Notes: a model not told the origin generated them from the letters alone. Positions 8,140 to 14,522 are shown, numbered from the stretch's first letter. The stretch is DNA of 62,745 nt from Geobacteraceae bacterium (GCA_013377075.1 JACABD010000021.1:1-62745), one strand, 5' to 3'. Made by a program: numbers and translations.

Positions 8140-8525
8140 ACCGCTACCCTCCGGGCATACTCTTTCATCAGCTCCTGTGAGATAGCCTGGACTGCGTACG
8201 CCTCTTGCTCAGAGGCTGGGGTTGTCTCTCCGTAGTAGCTGCACCACTCCTGCCAAACATGCACGGACTCATGCACCAGCAGGCCAGCAATCTCAATACC
8301 TGTGCTGTTTTTGAGGGGGTTGATACAAACCACTGCACAAAGCCCAGAGGGCGCGGTTAGGAAGTGCGCGGTAGCGTTGGCTTGCGGGGTTGTTATCCAC
8401 GGACCAACAGGGGCTTCCTTGCAGTGCTTGAACGCTCGCTTGTACTCTGCTTCAGACAGACAAAGACACAGATACGGGCCTGGAGCAGCAATGTTTCGAC
8501 CAAGCCATTTGAAGGTGGTTTTCAT
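8136..8525 (-). CDS. Small HExxH (metallopeptidase-like) protein
   Basis: The 129-residue product carries HESVH at residues 85-89 (in LLVHESVHVWQEW), followed 20 residues later by the acidic stretch SEQEAYAVQ. This is the usual arrangement of a gluzincin-type zinc site. Such small proteins occur next to terminases in several podophages, but their substrate is unknown to me. Overlaps of ATGA on both sides (with the gene before and with terL) show a coupled packaging operon. Confidence 0.7.
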   Translation of the reverse strand: MKTTFKWLGRNIAAPGPYLCLCLSEAEYKRAFKHCKEAPVGPWITTPQANATAHFLTAPSGLCAVVCINPLKNSTGIEIAGLLVHESVHVWQEWCSYYGETTPASEQEAYAVQAISQELMKEYARRVAV

Positions 8526-8950
8526 TCAGGCAGGGCCTCTCTTGGTTCCGCGAACTCGGGGATATTGATCATCATCTTGTTGGTGGCTGCCTCAACTGCT
8601 TTCACGTAAGCAGGTGTCTCTGGGACTTCGGTAGCCTCAACGTCCACTACCTTGCGCGGCTTGCCCATGCCCTCTGGGAACACGATCTGGACCTGGAAGC
8701 CTGGGCCCTGTGCCACCGGGGCTGCTGCGGCTGTTACTACCCCGGAGAGTTTTGTCAGTAGGTCCAGGTACGTCAGACGCTGCCCCATGGGTACCTGGGG
8801 GTTTTTGAACAAGTCCCCGGTGATGGCCAGCTCTACCAGCAGTAACTTGCGCGCCTGCTCACTAATTACCTTCGGGTCTTTAGCTGCCGCTGCCAGGAGA
8901 GTGGGCGGAACTATAAGCTGGTCAGATATTGCTGGGTTTTCTTGGTCCAT
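8522..8950 (-). CDS. Candidate terminase small subunit / packaging operon protein
   Basis: The 142-residue product has a helical N-terminal half (ISEQARKLLLVELAITGDL, then GQRLTYLDLLTKLSGVV) and a C-terminal half with the beta-like stretch FQVQIVFPEGM followed by an acidic tail. It is two genes upstream of terL in the same overlapping operon, the usual place for a DNA-recognising small terminase. I see no clear helix-turn-helix, so this is a position-based suggestion. It could equally be an unrelated conserved protein. Confidence 0.5.
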   Translation of the reverse strand: MDQENPAISDQLIVPPTLLAAAAKDPKVISEQARKLLLVELAITGDLFKNPQVPMGQRLTYLDLLTKLSGVVTAAAAPVAQGPGFQVQIVFPEGMGKPRKVVDVEATEVPETPAYVKAVEAATNKMMINIPEFAEPREALPE

Positions 8951-8964
8951 AGTGCCGGATGTTA

Positions 8965-9165
8965 TTACACAAGCGGCTTAGTGTATAGAACTGCGTAGGC
9001 TTCCAGTTGTTTCTCTAATACGGTGACACAAAGCTGCTCCTGCTTATTAAGTGGTTCTTTGGCCTTTAATAAGGCCGTCGCTGCGGACAGGGTTAGCGGG
9101 TCGTCAGTCAGCCGCCACAGTAATAAGCCCTTTTGCGCCAGGTCGTGTATAGCTTGTAGATGCAT
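8965..9165 (-). CDS. Small hypothetical protein at head of the late unit
   Basis: The 66-residue product (MHLQAIHDLAQKGLLLWRLT...) is mostly helical and Leu-rich. It would be the first gene of the minus-strand late unit. An upstream in-frame GTG at 9210 would add 15 residues. Neither start has a good ribosome binding site, so the start is uncertain. No family recognised. Confidence 0.5.
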   Translation of the reverse strand: MHLQAIHDLAQKGLLLWRLTDDPLTLSAATALLKAKEPLNKQEQLCVTVLEKQLEAYAVLYTKPLV

Positions 9166-9274
9166 ATAGAAAGTGTATACGCCAAAACCTGGAAAATTTT
9201 TGAAAAACACTTAATATAATAGTTGACTAAAGTGTAGGGGTATCGTTTTGGGGGTGTTGTTGTGAGCGAGATAG

Positions 9275-9321
9275 CCCCCCTACCCCCCACGCGCCGCGCC
9301 GTGGTCCATCCCCCCTCCCCC
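9275..9321 (-). other. Potential G-quadruplex (four G-runs of 5-6 on minus strand)
   Basis: The plus strand reads C6-TA-C6, a 21-base GC-rich insert, then C6-T-C5. On the minus strand this is four runs of 5-6 G with short 1-2 base loops and one long loop that is itself partly self-complementary. It lies in the divergent promoter region. Confidence 0.4.
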
Positions 9322-9356
9322 TCGCGCGTGCCTGCGCCTGTACGCGTGGCACATGC

Positions 9357-9366
9357 TTACCCGTAA
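9357..9366. promoter_or_regulatory. TTACNNGTAA palindrome upstream of first early gene
   Basis: TTACCCGTAA within ACATGCTTACCCGTAAACAC, 67 bp before the ATG of the first plus-strand gene. The flanks match the ACATGCTTAC context seen at 15838 and 23136. Confidence 0.5.
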
Positions 9367-9433
9367 ACACAAGATACATGCAAGCGCCCCTTGTATGGCG
9401 CCTTTGCCATGCTTTTTTATTGGAGATTGAATC

Positions 9434-9916
9434 ATGGAACTTGCAGTTAACGAAACCATCATCGCCCCCTTGACTGCCAAGGGTGAGGAATCCACCGGCA
9501 ACATGAAAGCCGCAGTAGTGCTCCGTGAAGCCAGCACAATGGCCCTGATAAGCGCCGCAGTGAACGGCAAGGGCGCCGTGCGGAAAGTTGCCATAGCTAA
9601 CCTGTCCGGCTTGCAGTCCGTCGATAAGTTCACCTCTTGCGATGCGCTGGATGGCGCCGAATGGGGGGATTTTCTCGCCGCGCTGGTTGGTGAGTTCGGC
9701 GTGGCTGATTTCAACCGCGCGACCATGCGCGGCAAGCACGGCGCGGGTTCGTACATGGCGACGGTCCGTAGTGCGCTGGTTGTCAAGTTCAATCGGGCAG
9801 AGACTGTCAAGGCGCAGGAAACCGCCCAGAAAAAATTGTCCCGTGCGCAGGATGTTGCCGCGCATGTCACTCGCTTGCAAACCGCCCGTCTGGAATCGGA
9901 AAGCGAAGCCAGCTAA
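9434..9916 (+). CDS. Hypothetical early protein
   Basis: The 160-residue product (MELAVNETIIAPLTAKGEES...) has an Ala/Val-rich helical N-terminal half and a C-terminal stretch, about residues 120-160, rich in K, A, Q, E and R with coiled-coil character (FNRAETVKAQETAQKKLSRA). GGAG lies 8 bases before the ATG. It is the only gene between the divergent promoter region and the large non-coding block, and a strong hairpin terminator follows. I do not recognise the family. The isolated position with its own terminator suggests an immediate-early regulator, which is inference. Confidence 0.7.
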   Translation: MELAVNETIIAPLTAKGEESTGNMKAAVVLREASTMALISAAVNGKGAVRKVAIANLSGLQSVDKFTSCDALDGAEWGDFLAALVGEFGVADFNRATMRGKHGAGSYMATVRSALVVKFNRAETVKAQETAQKKLSRAQDVAAHVTRLQTARLESESEAS

Positions 9917-9935
9917 GCCCCCGCGCTAAGCCCCC

Positions 9936-9958
9936 GTAAGCCCCCTAGGGGGCTTTAC
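9936..9958. terminator. Bidirectional hairpin terminator
   Basis: GTAAAGCCCCC and its near-perfect complement form a palindromic hairpin (GTAAGCCCCCTAGGGGGCTTTAC region) with TTTA on the 3' side, 20 bases after the preceding stop codon. It should end transcription of the first early gene. The same CCCC-rich element is preceded by two partial copies (TAAGCCCCCGCGC, TAAGCCCCCGTAA). Confidence 0.6.
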
Positions 9959-9960
9959 CT

Positions 9961-10704
9961 ATGGCTCCGAGCCATTGGTAAGGCTAACCCCTTAACCCCC
10001 GCGCTGTGATCTCACGCGCAAACCCTTGATGGTGCTGTAGTGGCACCGCTAGGCGCATGTAGTGTGCGCCCTGCTAGTGGGAACCCTCATTAACAATTTA
10101 TCCCTTTGCCCATGCTCCAATTTACAAGGCGGTGCATGGTAGGTGACGCAAGTCACCCAGTCTTGAAAGCCGCAGGTGTAACCCTGCGGGATGTTAGACG
10201 CATATCACAGTGCCATTGCCGCGCATAACGTAAGCGCGGTTTAACGGGTATAAGTAGGACGACGGCAATTACAGCATGACGCGTGACAGGCGAACCATGC
10301 TTATCGAATTGACTTATCTTTCTCTACCGTGGATAACGCTGTAACCCTTTGGTTGTTCTTAGGGCGCAGATATGACGTGACGTAGTAAAGACACCGGTAT
10401 GACCGGATAGGCCGCATGGTGGTATTCCATGCGCAGGTATAGCGTTCACCTCAAAGCTACGTTAACGACAACCCCACAAGCCTAAGCACATTACATGTGT
10501 ATGGCTTACCTGCGACTGGCGCATCGCAGGGGGTTGCGATAGGTTTTCCCGTAATAAGAACGTGAGAGCCTATCGGAACTTATATTAATATTGTACTGTG
10601 GTTCTACACAGTGCTTTGGGACGACTCTGCCTGCCCCGAAGGGGCCATTCTTATTAAGTGTGGTGAAAAAACATCATAATAAAACTCACTAATAAGAGGT
10701 CGTC
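9961..10704 (+). ncRNA. Large highly structured RNA candidate (GOLLD/ROOL-like style)
   Basis: About 745 bases without any sizeable reading frame hold a dense set of perfect helices: ATGGC/GCCAT 9961-9975; GGTGC/GCACC 10031-10047; GGCGCA/TGCGCC 10052-10070; CCATGC/GCATGG 10110-10139 with GGTGAC-GCAA-GTCACC 10142-10157 (a GNRA tetraloop); CCGCAGG/CCTGCGG 10170-10189; CCGCGC/GCGCGG 10219-10239; AGCATG/CATGCT 10273-10301; AACGCT/AGCGTT 10335-10446 enclosing CGCATGG/CCATGCG 10413-10433. A three-way junction is closed by CAACCCC 10469/GGGGTTG 10530, with CGATAGG/CCTATCG 10537-10575, ACTGTG/CACAGT 10595-10612, GCCCC/GGGGC 10633-10645 and GACGAC/GTCGTC 10620-10704 after it. The GNRA loop sets the plus strand as sense. 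The density of nested, coaxially stackable helices far exceeds chance. Giant phage RNAs of the GOLLD and ROOL classes look like this, but class membership is unverified. Confidence 0.75.
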
Positions 10705-10738
10705 AACTCTGCTCTATAAGCATCTACAGGGCTCTTCT

Positions 10739-10784
10739 ACTATATATATATCTTTATATTAATGATATTATTATATTAAGAGGC
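10739..10784. other. AT-rich tract (possible DNA-unwinding element)
   Basis: A 46-bp stretch is almost entirely A/T, with (TA)n and repeated ATATTA units, in a genome that is otherwise GC-rich. It lies between the structured RNA and the cluster of TGTAGTGC repeats. Together these resemble a replication origin (AT-rich element next to repeats), though it could also be a promoter or the RNA's 3' end. Confidence 0.4.
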
Positions 10785-10812
10785 AAATCCACAGCCAAAC
10801 CTGCCGAGCAGC

Positions 10813-10856
10813 GTGCACTACAAATCCGCGCGCGTTTTCCACGCGTTGTAGTGCAC
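10813..10856. repeat. 11-bp inverted repeat GTGCACTACAA/TTGTAGTGCAC
   Basis: Perfect 11-bp arms at 10813-10823 and 10846-10856 flank a GC-rich centre that can itself pair (CGCG/CGCG). Each arm carries half of the TGTAGTGC-type palindrome found intact at 11029, 11072 and 11151, so it may be a split binding site for the same protein or a cruciform. Confidence 0.55.
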
Positions 10857-10902
10857 ACGCTCCTGGCAAACCTCTGCTTGGATGACTTTAATATCATAAT
10901 AA

Positions 10903-10962
10903 CGTAATAACCCTCTTGTAGACGCTTGTAGATGTTTATCGACAGTCTTATTACGGTTTTTT
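10903..10962 (+). terminator. Terminator-like hairpin CGTAATAA/TTATTACG + T-run
   Basis: CGTAATAA (10903-10910) pairs with TTATTACG (10948-10955), followed by GTTTTTTA. The stem is AT-rich and the loop long (37 bases), so termination may be weak. The loop contains two GTAGA units 10 bp apart (10918 and 10928). Confidence 0.35.
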
Positions 10963-11004
10963 ATTATCGACCCCGCTCTTTTTATTGCGGGAAACAGCGT
11001 TTTT

Positions 11005-11027
11005 GGGCCGTTTTTGGCCCTGTTTTT
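11005..11027 (+). terminator. Rho-independent terminator before the RHH regulator
   Basis: GGGCC (11005-11009), a GTTTTT loop, GGCCC (11016-11020), then TGTTTTT. It would end plus-strand transcription from the structured RNA before the regulator gene. Confidence 0.5.
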
Positions 11028-11028
11028 C

Positions 11029-11044
11029 TGTAGTGCGCGCTACA
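11029..11044. promoter_or_regulatory. Operator-like palindrome TGTAGTGCGCGCTACA
   Basis: Near-perfect 16-bp palindrome (one mismatched pair), first of three copies upstream of the ribbon-helix-helix gene. Confidence 0.5.
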
Positions 11045-11071
11045 TATTTTGCCTGTTTTTTAGGCACTGCG

Positions 11072-11087
11072 TGTAGTGCGCACTACA
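11072..11087. promoter_or_regulatory. Operator-like palindrome TGTAGTGCGCACTACA
   Basis: Perfect 16-bp palindrome, second copy; 43 bp after the first. Confidence 0.55.
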
Positions 11088-11150
11088 GAAAGATAAGTAG
11101 AAAACAGCCTCGTTCGTTTATCTTTTCGTGCGTGTTTGTTGCCTACATTC

Positions 11151-11166
11151 TGTAGTGCGCACTACA
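11151..11166. promoter_or_regulatory. Operator-like palindrome TGTAGTGCGCACTACA
   Basis: Perfect 16-bp palindrome, third copy, 45 bp before the ATG of the ribbon-helix-helix gene and overlapping the place where its -35 region should be. Autoregulation by that protein is the simplest reading. Confidence 0.55.
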
Positions 11167-11185
11167 CGCTTGAGGTATCATTTGT

Positions 11186-11195
11186 TTACCTGTAA
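11186..11195. promoter_or_regulatory. TTACNNGTAA palindrome upstream of RHH gene
   Basis: TTACCTGTAA, 16 bp before the ATG and directly before the ribosome binding site AAAGGA. The regulator's leader therefore carries two different palindromic site types. Confidence 0.5.
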
Positions 11196-11211
11196 CCACG
11201 AAAGGAAAGCA

Positions 11212-11547
11212 ATGAAACCCACATCTGTGCGACTCACTGACTCTGAGCGCGAAGCCCTTGAACTTCTGGCTGCGAAGCAGGGGACAACCGTGTCTGCGCT
11301 GGTGCGTATGGCAGCAATGAAGCTGGCGCAAGCCTCTGGTGCGCAGCGTAGACAGGCCGGTACCACGCTCACCACAATAACGCTGTGGCCCTTTGACCGC
11401 GAAGCACTGGTCAGCTACATGCAGCGCAACGACTTCGACACGATGGCAGAAGCTGCGGGGGCAGCGATGCGCGTGGGCCTGCAGCACCGTGGGTATCTGC
11501 AACCTGAGACAGATACGACCTACGACCAAGAGTGGGCTATCAAGTAA
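11212..11547 (+). CDS. Ribbon-helix-helix DNA-binding regulator
   Basis: The 111-residue product starts KPTSVRLTDSEREALELLAA, the beta strand and first helix of an Arc/CopG-type fold, followed by GTTVSALVRMAAMKLAQ as the second helix. The fold dimerises and inserts a beta ribbon in the major groove. A 60-residue C-terminal extension probably oligomerises. I chose ATG 11212 because AAAGGAAAG precedes it; a longer frame back to 11128 would cover the operator region. Three 16-bp palindromes upstream suggest autoregulation, and perhaps control of the early unit. Confidence 0.75.
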   Translation: MKPTSVRLTDSEREALELLAAKQGTTVSALVRMAAMKLAQASGAQRRQAGTTLTTITLWPFDREALVSYMQRNDFDTMAEAAGAAMRVGLQHRGYLQPETDTTYDQEWAIK

Positions 11548-11606
11548 AGAACTGTGGGAGCCTGACCCATCAACAGGCATTCCCTTTAACCCAACCGGAG
11601 ATAACC

Positions 11607-11819
11607 ATGGATGATCTTTACTACTTGATCTCGCTGCTCACAACCGACGATTGTCTGCAGTGCGGCCACGACCACACGAACACCACGCCTGCTGGCTGCA
11701 TCACTACTGTCCTGGAGCCAGAGGACACCAACCACGGCGATGAGGCTTTCTGCCACTTGTTCTTGGACGAGGACTTTGTGGAGACTGTCTCCCCCGAAGA
11801 CTACTTCGCTTACGTGTAA
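11607..11819 (+). CDS. Small acidic protein, unknown function
   Basis: The 70-residue product (MDDLYYLISLLTTDDCLQCG...) is strongly acidic and has four Cys, including CLQCGHDH, so a small metal site is possible. CCGGAG precedes the ATG. The last codons (GCT TAC GTG TAA) form the genome-wide palindrome TTACGTGTAA, which also serves as leader of the next gene. No family recognised. Confidence 0.6.
   Translation: MDDLYYLISLLTTDDCLQCGHDHTNTTPAGCITTVLEPEDTNHGDEAFCHLFLDEDFVETVSPEDYFAYV
11810..11819. promoter_or_regulatory. TTACNNGTAA palindrome spanning a gene end
   Basis: TTACGTGTAA contains the stop codon of the preceding gene and lies 13 bp before the next ATG. Confidence 0.4.
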
Positions 11820-11832
11820 CCAGGGGCAGCAT

Positions 11833-11967
11833 ATGTTGTTGAATAAATCAGCACTGGTCAAACTCATGGGTGCGGGCGGGCCACCGCCTGCGGGCCGCAT
11901 CCTGGCTGCAGCGTATATCGCTGCGCTTATCGTCGTCCTGCTGGACGTGTTTCTGTGGAGGCCCTGA
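11833..11967 (+). CDS. Small single-span membrane protein
   Basis: This 44-residue frame has a hydrophobic helix (ILAAAYIAALIVVLLDVFLW) near the C-terminus. CAGGGGC precedes the ATG. Its coding sequence contains one CACTGGTCA 9-mer (11852) and one GCCA-loop hairpin (11872-11891), both recurring elements of the early region. The role is unknown. Small early membrane proteins often act on host functions or exclusion. Confidence 0.55.
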   Translation: MLLNKSALVKLMGAGGPPPAGRILAAAYIAALIVVLLDVFLWRP

Positions 11968-11968
11968 C

Positions 11969-12220
11969 ATGACAACCATACGCAAGCTGCGCCGTAAACA
12001 AGTCAGGCGCTGGGACAGTGTGCACGGTAGCTGGAACGCTGTGTTGGACCACAACTACATGTGGCCGCTGCGCAAAGTCCGTGGGTGCAAGACCTACTCT
12101 GCATGGTGCAGTGACTGCAACGCGGCGCTGTTCTACAAAGAGAAGCAGCGGTTCCCTGCCAACTGCATGGAGTTCTATGGCTTTGAGCAGGATATGCAAG
12201 ACCAGGAGGGCCAGCCATGA
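11969..12220 (+). CDS. Small basic protein with Cys pair
   Basis: The 83-residue product (MTTIRKLRRKQVRRWDSVHG...) is very basic at the N-terminus and carries CKTYSAWCSDC, a possible zinc knuckle, followed by a helical C-terminus. Its stop overlaps the next ATG (ATGA). No family recognised; the composition would suit nucleic-acid binding. Confidence 0.6.
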   Translation: MTTIRKLRRKQVRRWDSVHGSWNAVLDHNYMWPLRKVRGCKTYSAWCSDCNAALFYKEKQRFPANCMEFYGFEQDMQDQEGQP

Positions 12221-12465
12221 CCGAAACCACGCTCCGCGACGACGTGGCCGAGGCAGCCCGTATCGTATCTGCACAAGAAGTGCTGCGGATAAACGCCAAG
12301 GCAAAGGTGGCCAGGTACACCCTGCACCAATGTATCCACGGCATTGCCGACGCGCACGACACGCTCCAAGTCGGCCAGTACGAGTACAGCCACCCGTACG
12401 CACAGAAGCTGTGGGCAGAGATAGACGCCATGCGGGACCGGCAGCGGTTCCTTGCAAAATGTTGA
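12217..12465 (+). CDS. Small helical hypothetical protein
   Basis: The 82-residue product (MTETTLRDDVAEAARIVSAQ...) is predicted mostly helical. ATGA overlap with the gene before and a 7-base overlap with the gene after show tight coupling. Unknown family. Confidence 0.6.
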   Translation: MTETTLRDDVAEAARIVSAQEVLRINAKAKVARYTLHQCIHGIADAHDTLQVGQYEYSHPYAQKLWAEIDAMRDRQRFLAKC

Positions 12466-12695
12466 AGGGATACAAGCGTGTGCCCAGGTTTGTACCTGTA
12501 GGTGAGCGCCGCGCTTGCGATGCCTGCGCGTTCAACGTGCCTGGACGTGTGGCCTCTGAAGAATGCAGAGAGATGCAGCGGCTAGGCCCCGACAACCACC
12601 AGCATCCAGAGTATTGGTGCCCAACAACCATCTGGATTAAAGACACACCAGAAGCCATCGCAGAGTACATGGCACTGCGGCTGACAAATTCCTGA
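12459..12695 (+). CDS. Cys-rich DTPEA-family protein (paralogue 1 of 5)
   Basis: The 78-residue product has CDACAFN near residue 20, further Cys at EECREM and YWCP, then WIKDTPEAIAEYMALRL at the C-terminus. The same plan (CxxC, two more Cys, then WIxDTPEAxxxYxAxRL) recurs in genes at 14523, 15066, 15331 and 15603, so this is a locally expanded family. Four conserved Cys suggest a small zinc-binding fold. The function is unknown. The gene ends the first early block; a leader with palindrome and hairpin follows. Confidence 0.65.
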   Translation: MLKGYKRVPRFVPVGERRACDACAFNVPGRVASEECREMQRLGPDNHQHPEYWCPTTIWIKDTPEAIAEYMALRLTNS

Positions 12696-12797
12696 CGTTA
12701 GGGTTTCTACTAGCGTCTACCTACGTGCTTACACGTACACTAGCGACACAGGAGAAGGCGGGCCACCGCCTTCGGACAACAAAAACGAGGTGCTTAC
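12696..12797 (+). promoter_or_regulatory. Leader: phased TCTAC repeats, palindrome and GCCA hairpin
   Basis: Two TCTAC units 10 bp apart (12706, 12716) precede a degenerate palindrome (TTACACGTAC, 12730-12739). An 8-bp hairpin GAAGGCGG-GCCA-CCGCCTTC follows at 12754-12773. The gene start is GAGGTGCTTACATG. The same order of palindrome, GCCA hairpin and GTGCTTAC(C)ATG recurs at 15841-15937. Confidence 0.5.
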
Positions 12798-13448
12798 ATG
12801 AAATCAAATCTGCATCGCAGGGTGGTGGGTACTACCTACCAAGCCAATGACCGGAGCCTGCTGCCCCCGTGGAAGCTGAAGTACAAGGCGCAGGGTAACG
12901 CGCGTGTCCGTATTGCTGACTGCATGTTGGCAGCGGACGAGCTGGTGGCCCACGTAGAGGGCGATGATGTAGGTAAGTGGCGCGATAGCGTCTGGTTGTC
13001 TTTCGGTGCGCCTGACACTGACCGCGACGAGCAGGAGATGCTGGACATTGAGCAGCAACGCTACCGCGCCTGGGCAGAGGGTACGGCTTATCCCAACGAG
13101 AACCGTGGCCGTTACTACGACAGCACGTACGACGACAGCCGCTACGAGTACCAGGACTCCATCGGTTACCAAGACCAGTCTTGGCCCTGTGATGTGGTGC
13201 ACAGCGTCAATGGGTATGACGTAACCCTCTACCACACCAACCGCTACCACGTAGAGCATCGCTACTCTTTCATTGGCTGCATCGAGCTGTTGCCAGAAGC
13301 TATGCAGTGGCAGATCACGTACCTGCCTGTCCGTGGAGAGCAGGAGTTCTACCAATTCGATTACCTTGATACGTCTATCGAGGCAGCAACGCAACTGCTG
13401 ATGATGTTGCACAAACTGGATACGTCCAACCTGGAGAATGACCAATGA
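12798..13448 (+). CDS. Hypothetical protein
   Basis: The 216-residue product (MKSNLHRRVVGTTYQANDRS...) has a basic N-terminus and a central segment exceptionally rich in Tyr and Asp (RYYDSTYDDSRYEYQDS). The C-terminal half looks beta-rich. The start sits inside GTGCTTACATG, with GAGG 8 bases before it. Its stop overlaps the next ATG. No family recognised. Confidence 0.65.
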   Translation: MKSNLHRRVVGTTYQANDRSLLPPWKLKYKAQGNARVRIADCMLAADELVAHVEGDDVGKWRDSVWLSFGAPDTDRDEQEMLDIEQQRYRAWAEGTAYPNENRGRYYDSTYDDSRYEYQDSIGYQDQSWPCDVVHSVNGYDVTLYHTNRYHVEHRYSFIGCIELLPEAMQWQITYLPVRGEQEFYQFDYLDTSIEAATQLLMMLHKLDTSNLENDQ

Positions 13449-14521
13449 GCTTCTATTTTCCCCCCTCCCCCGCAGGGACCGGTAAGTCAATCATCATTGC
13501 AGAAGAAGTAAGCAACACCGGCCCCGAGTACGCTGCTATGCAGCTTGCTGTAAACAAGATTATTCTGGGCGCAACACCACTGGTCAACACCGCGCCCGTG
13601 GCCGCGCCCAAACCCAAGGCCCTGGCCCAGAAGGTTATGACCGTGCAGCTCAAGTCCAGCAAGCCCACCACGCGCTTCAACGACGAGCAGGCAGCGAAGG
13701 TGGCACGCGCATCCCTTGGGGATGAAGGCGTAGGTGCTTACGTGAAACTGTTTAGCGACCCGATGAACCCTGCACGCCAACTGCTGGCCAAGTCCGGTGC
13801 GCCGTACCAGTACCACAAGAAGCACACCATGCCGTACATCGACCGTGGCCCACGCTTCCTGCCGGTAGGGCTGTACGAGGAATACCGCGACGAGATGCGC
13901 GCACTGCGCAGCGAACTGGCTGCAGACAAGGCAGCGGTTATCCCTAAGTACGACACATACGTCGCGCTTGATGTTGCTTACAGGAATGCAAAAGCAGCCG
14001 CGCTTGGTAATGTTGGACGGGCAACCGCTGCCGACTACCCCACGGCTGAACAGTTTGAGAAGGCCATCGACTTCCAGGTGACATTCATGCCCCTGCCTGA
14101 CCGGACCCACGCTGTGTTCGATGTGGACGAGGAAGATCAGAAAGCACTGGACACGTTCATGGAAGACGCGCTCAAGCGCGCGGTGGACGACCTGCGTGAA
14201 CGGATTACCACGCCGCTGCATGACCTGATCGACAAGCTCAACGAGACGCCCAAGAAGAAGGGCAGCGGGGACGAGGACGGTAAGGGCACAGGTATCTTCA
14301 GGGATACCAAGATCACCAACGTGACGGATGCCGTGGCCATCGTCAGGAAACTGGCGATGGAAGACAGCGAGGTGCTGGCCGCATGTGACATGGTTGAGAG
14401 TGCCATGAAGCCGGTGGTTGACTACCCCGAGGCAGTGCGCCAGTCCCCCGTAGTGCGTGAGGCAGCAGCCAAACGCTTGGCAGATGTTGCGTCCAAGATG
14501 GGCGCGTTCTTTGGGGGATAA
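13445..14521 (+). CDS. Hypothetical protein, early region
   Basis: The 358-residue product has a Pro/Ala/Lys-rich N-terminal 75 residues and a middle domain with HTMPYIDRGPRFLPVGLYEE. Long helices follow around residues 230-275 (acidic, Lys/Asp), and the C-terminal part is also helical. An N-terminal AGTGKS resembles part of a P-loop, but the required first Gly is missing and no ATPase follows. It lies 1.4 kb before the MoxR/VWA pair and may belong to that module; this is only neighbourhood inference. Confidence 0.65.
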   Translation: MSFYFPPSPAGTGKSIIIAEEVSNTGPEYAAMQLAVNKIILGATPLVNTAPVAAPKPKALAQKVMTVQLKSSKPTTRFNDEQAAKVARASLGDEGVGAYVKLFSDPMNPARQLLAKSGAPYQYHKKHTMPYIDRGPRFLPVGLYEEYRDEMRALRSELAADKAAVIPKYDTYVALDVAYRNAKAAALGNVGRATAADYPTAEQFEKAIDFQVTFMPLPDRTHAVFDVDEEDQKALDTFMEDALKRAVDDLRERITTPLHDLIDKLNETPKKKGSGDEDGKGTGIFRDTKITNVTDAVAIVRKLAMEDSEVLAACDMVESAMKPVVDYPEAVRQSPVVREAAAKRLADVASKMGAFFGG

Positions 14522-14522
14522 C

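Larger units (their letters stand above)
9166..9433. promoter_or_regulatory. Divergent intergenic region between late and early units
   Basis: No gene is seen here. It separates the minus-strand late unit from the plus-strand early unit and should hold promoters for both. An AT-rich block (9210-9226, including TATTAT on the minus strand) lies near the late side. Four long C-runs at 9275-9321 make the minus strand able to form a G-quadruplex. A TTACCCGTAA palindrome is at 9357-9366 on the early side. Confidence 0.45.

Noticed and set aside
9227-9880. Minus-strand frames opposite the first early gene
   Set aside because: They cross the terminator-free divergent region, have no ribosome binding sites and overlap a plus-strand gene with GGAG and normal spacing.
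9961-11200. tRNA genes in the non-coding block
   Set aside because: I looked for T-arm sequences and cloverleaf order; the hairpins do not fit tRNA geometry and no GTTCGA-type T loop with proper stems is present.
11128-11211. Upstream extension of the ribbon-helix-helix gene to a GTG at 11128
   Set aside because: It would cover the third operator and palindrome; the ATG at 11212 has AAAGGAAAG and starts exactly at the conserved RHH beta strand.
13445-13500. P-loop-like AGTGKS at the start of the 358-residue early protein
   Set aside because: The first Gly of GxxxxGK(S/T) is absent and there is no Walker B or ATPase domain after it.
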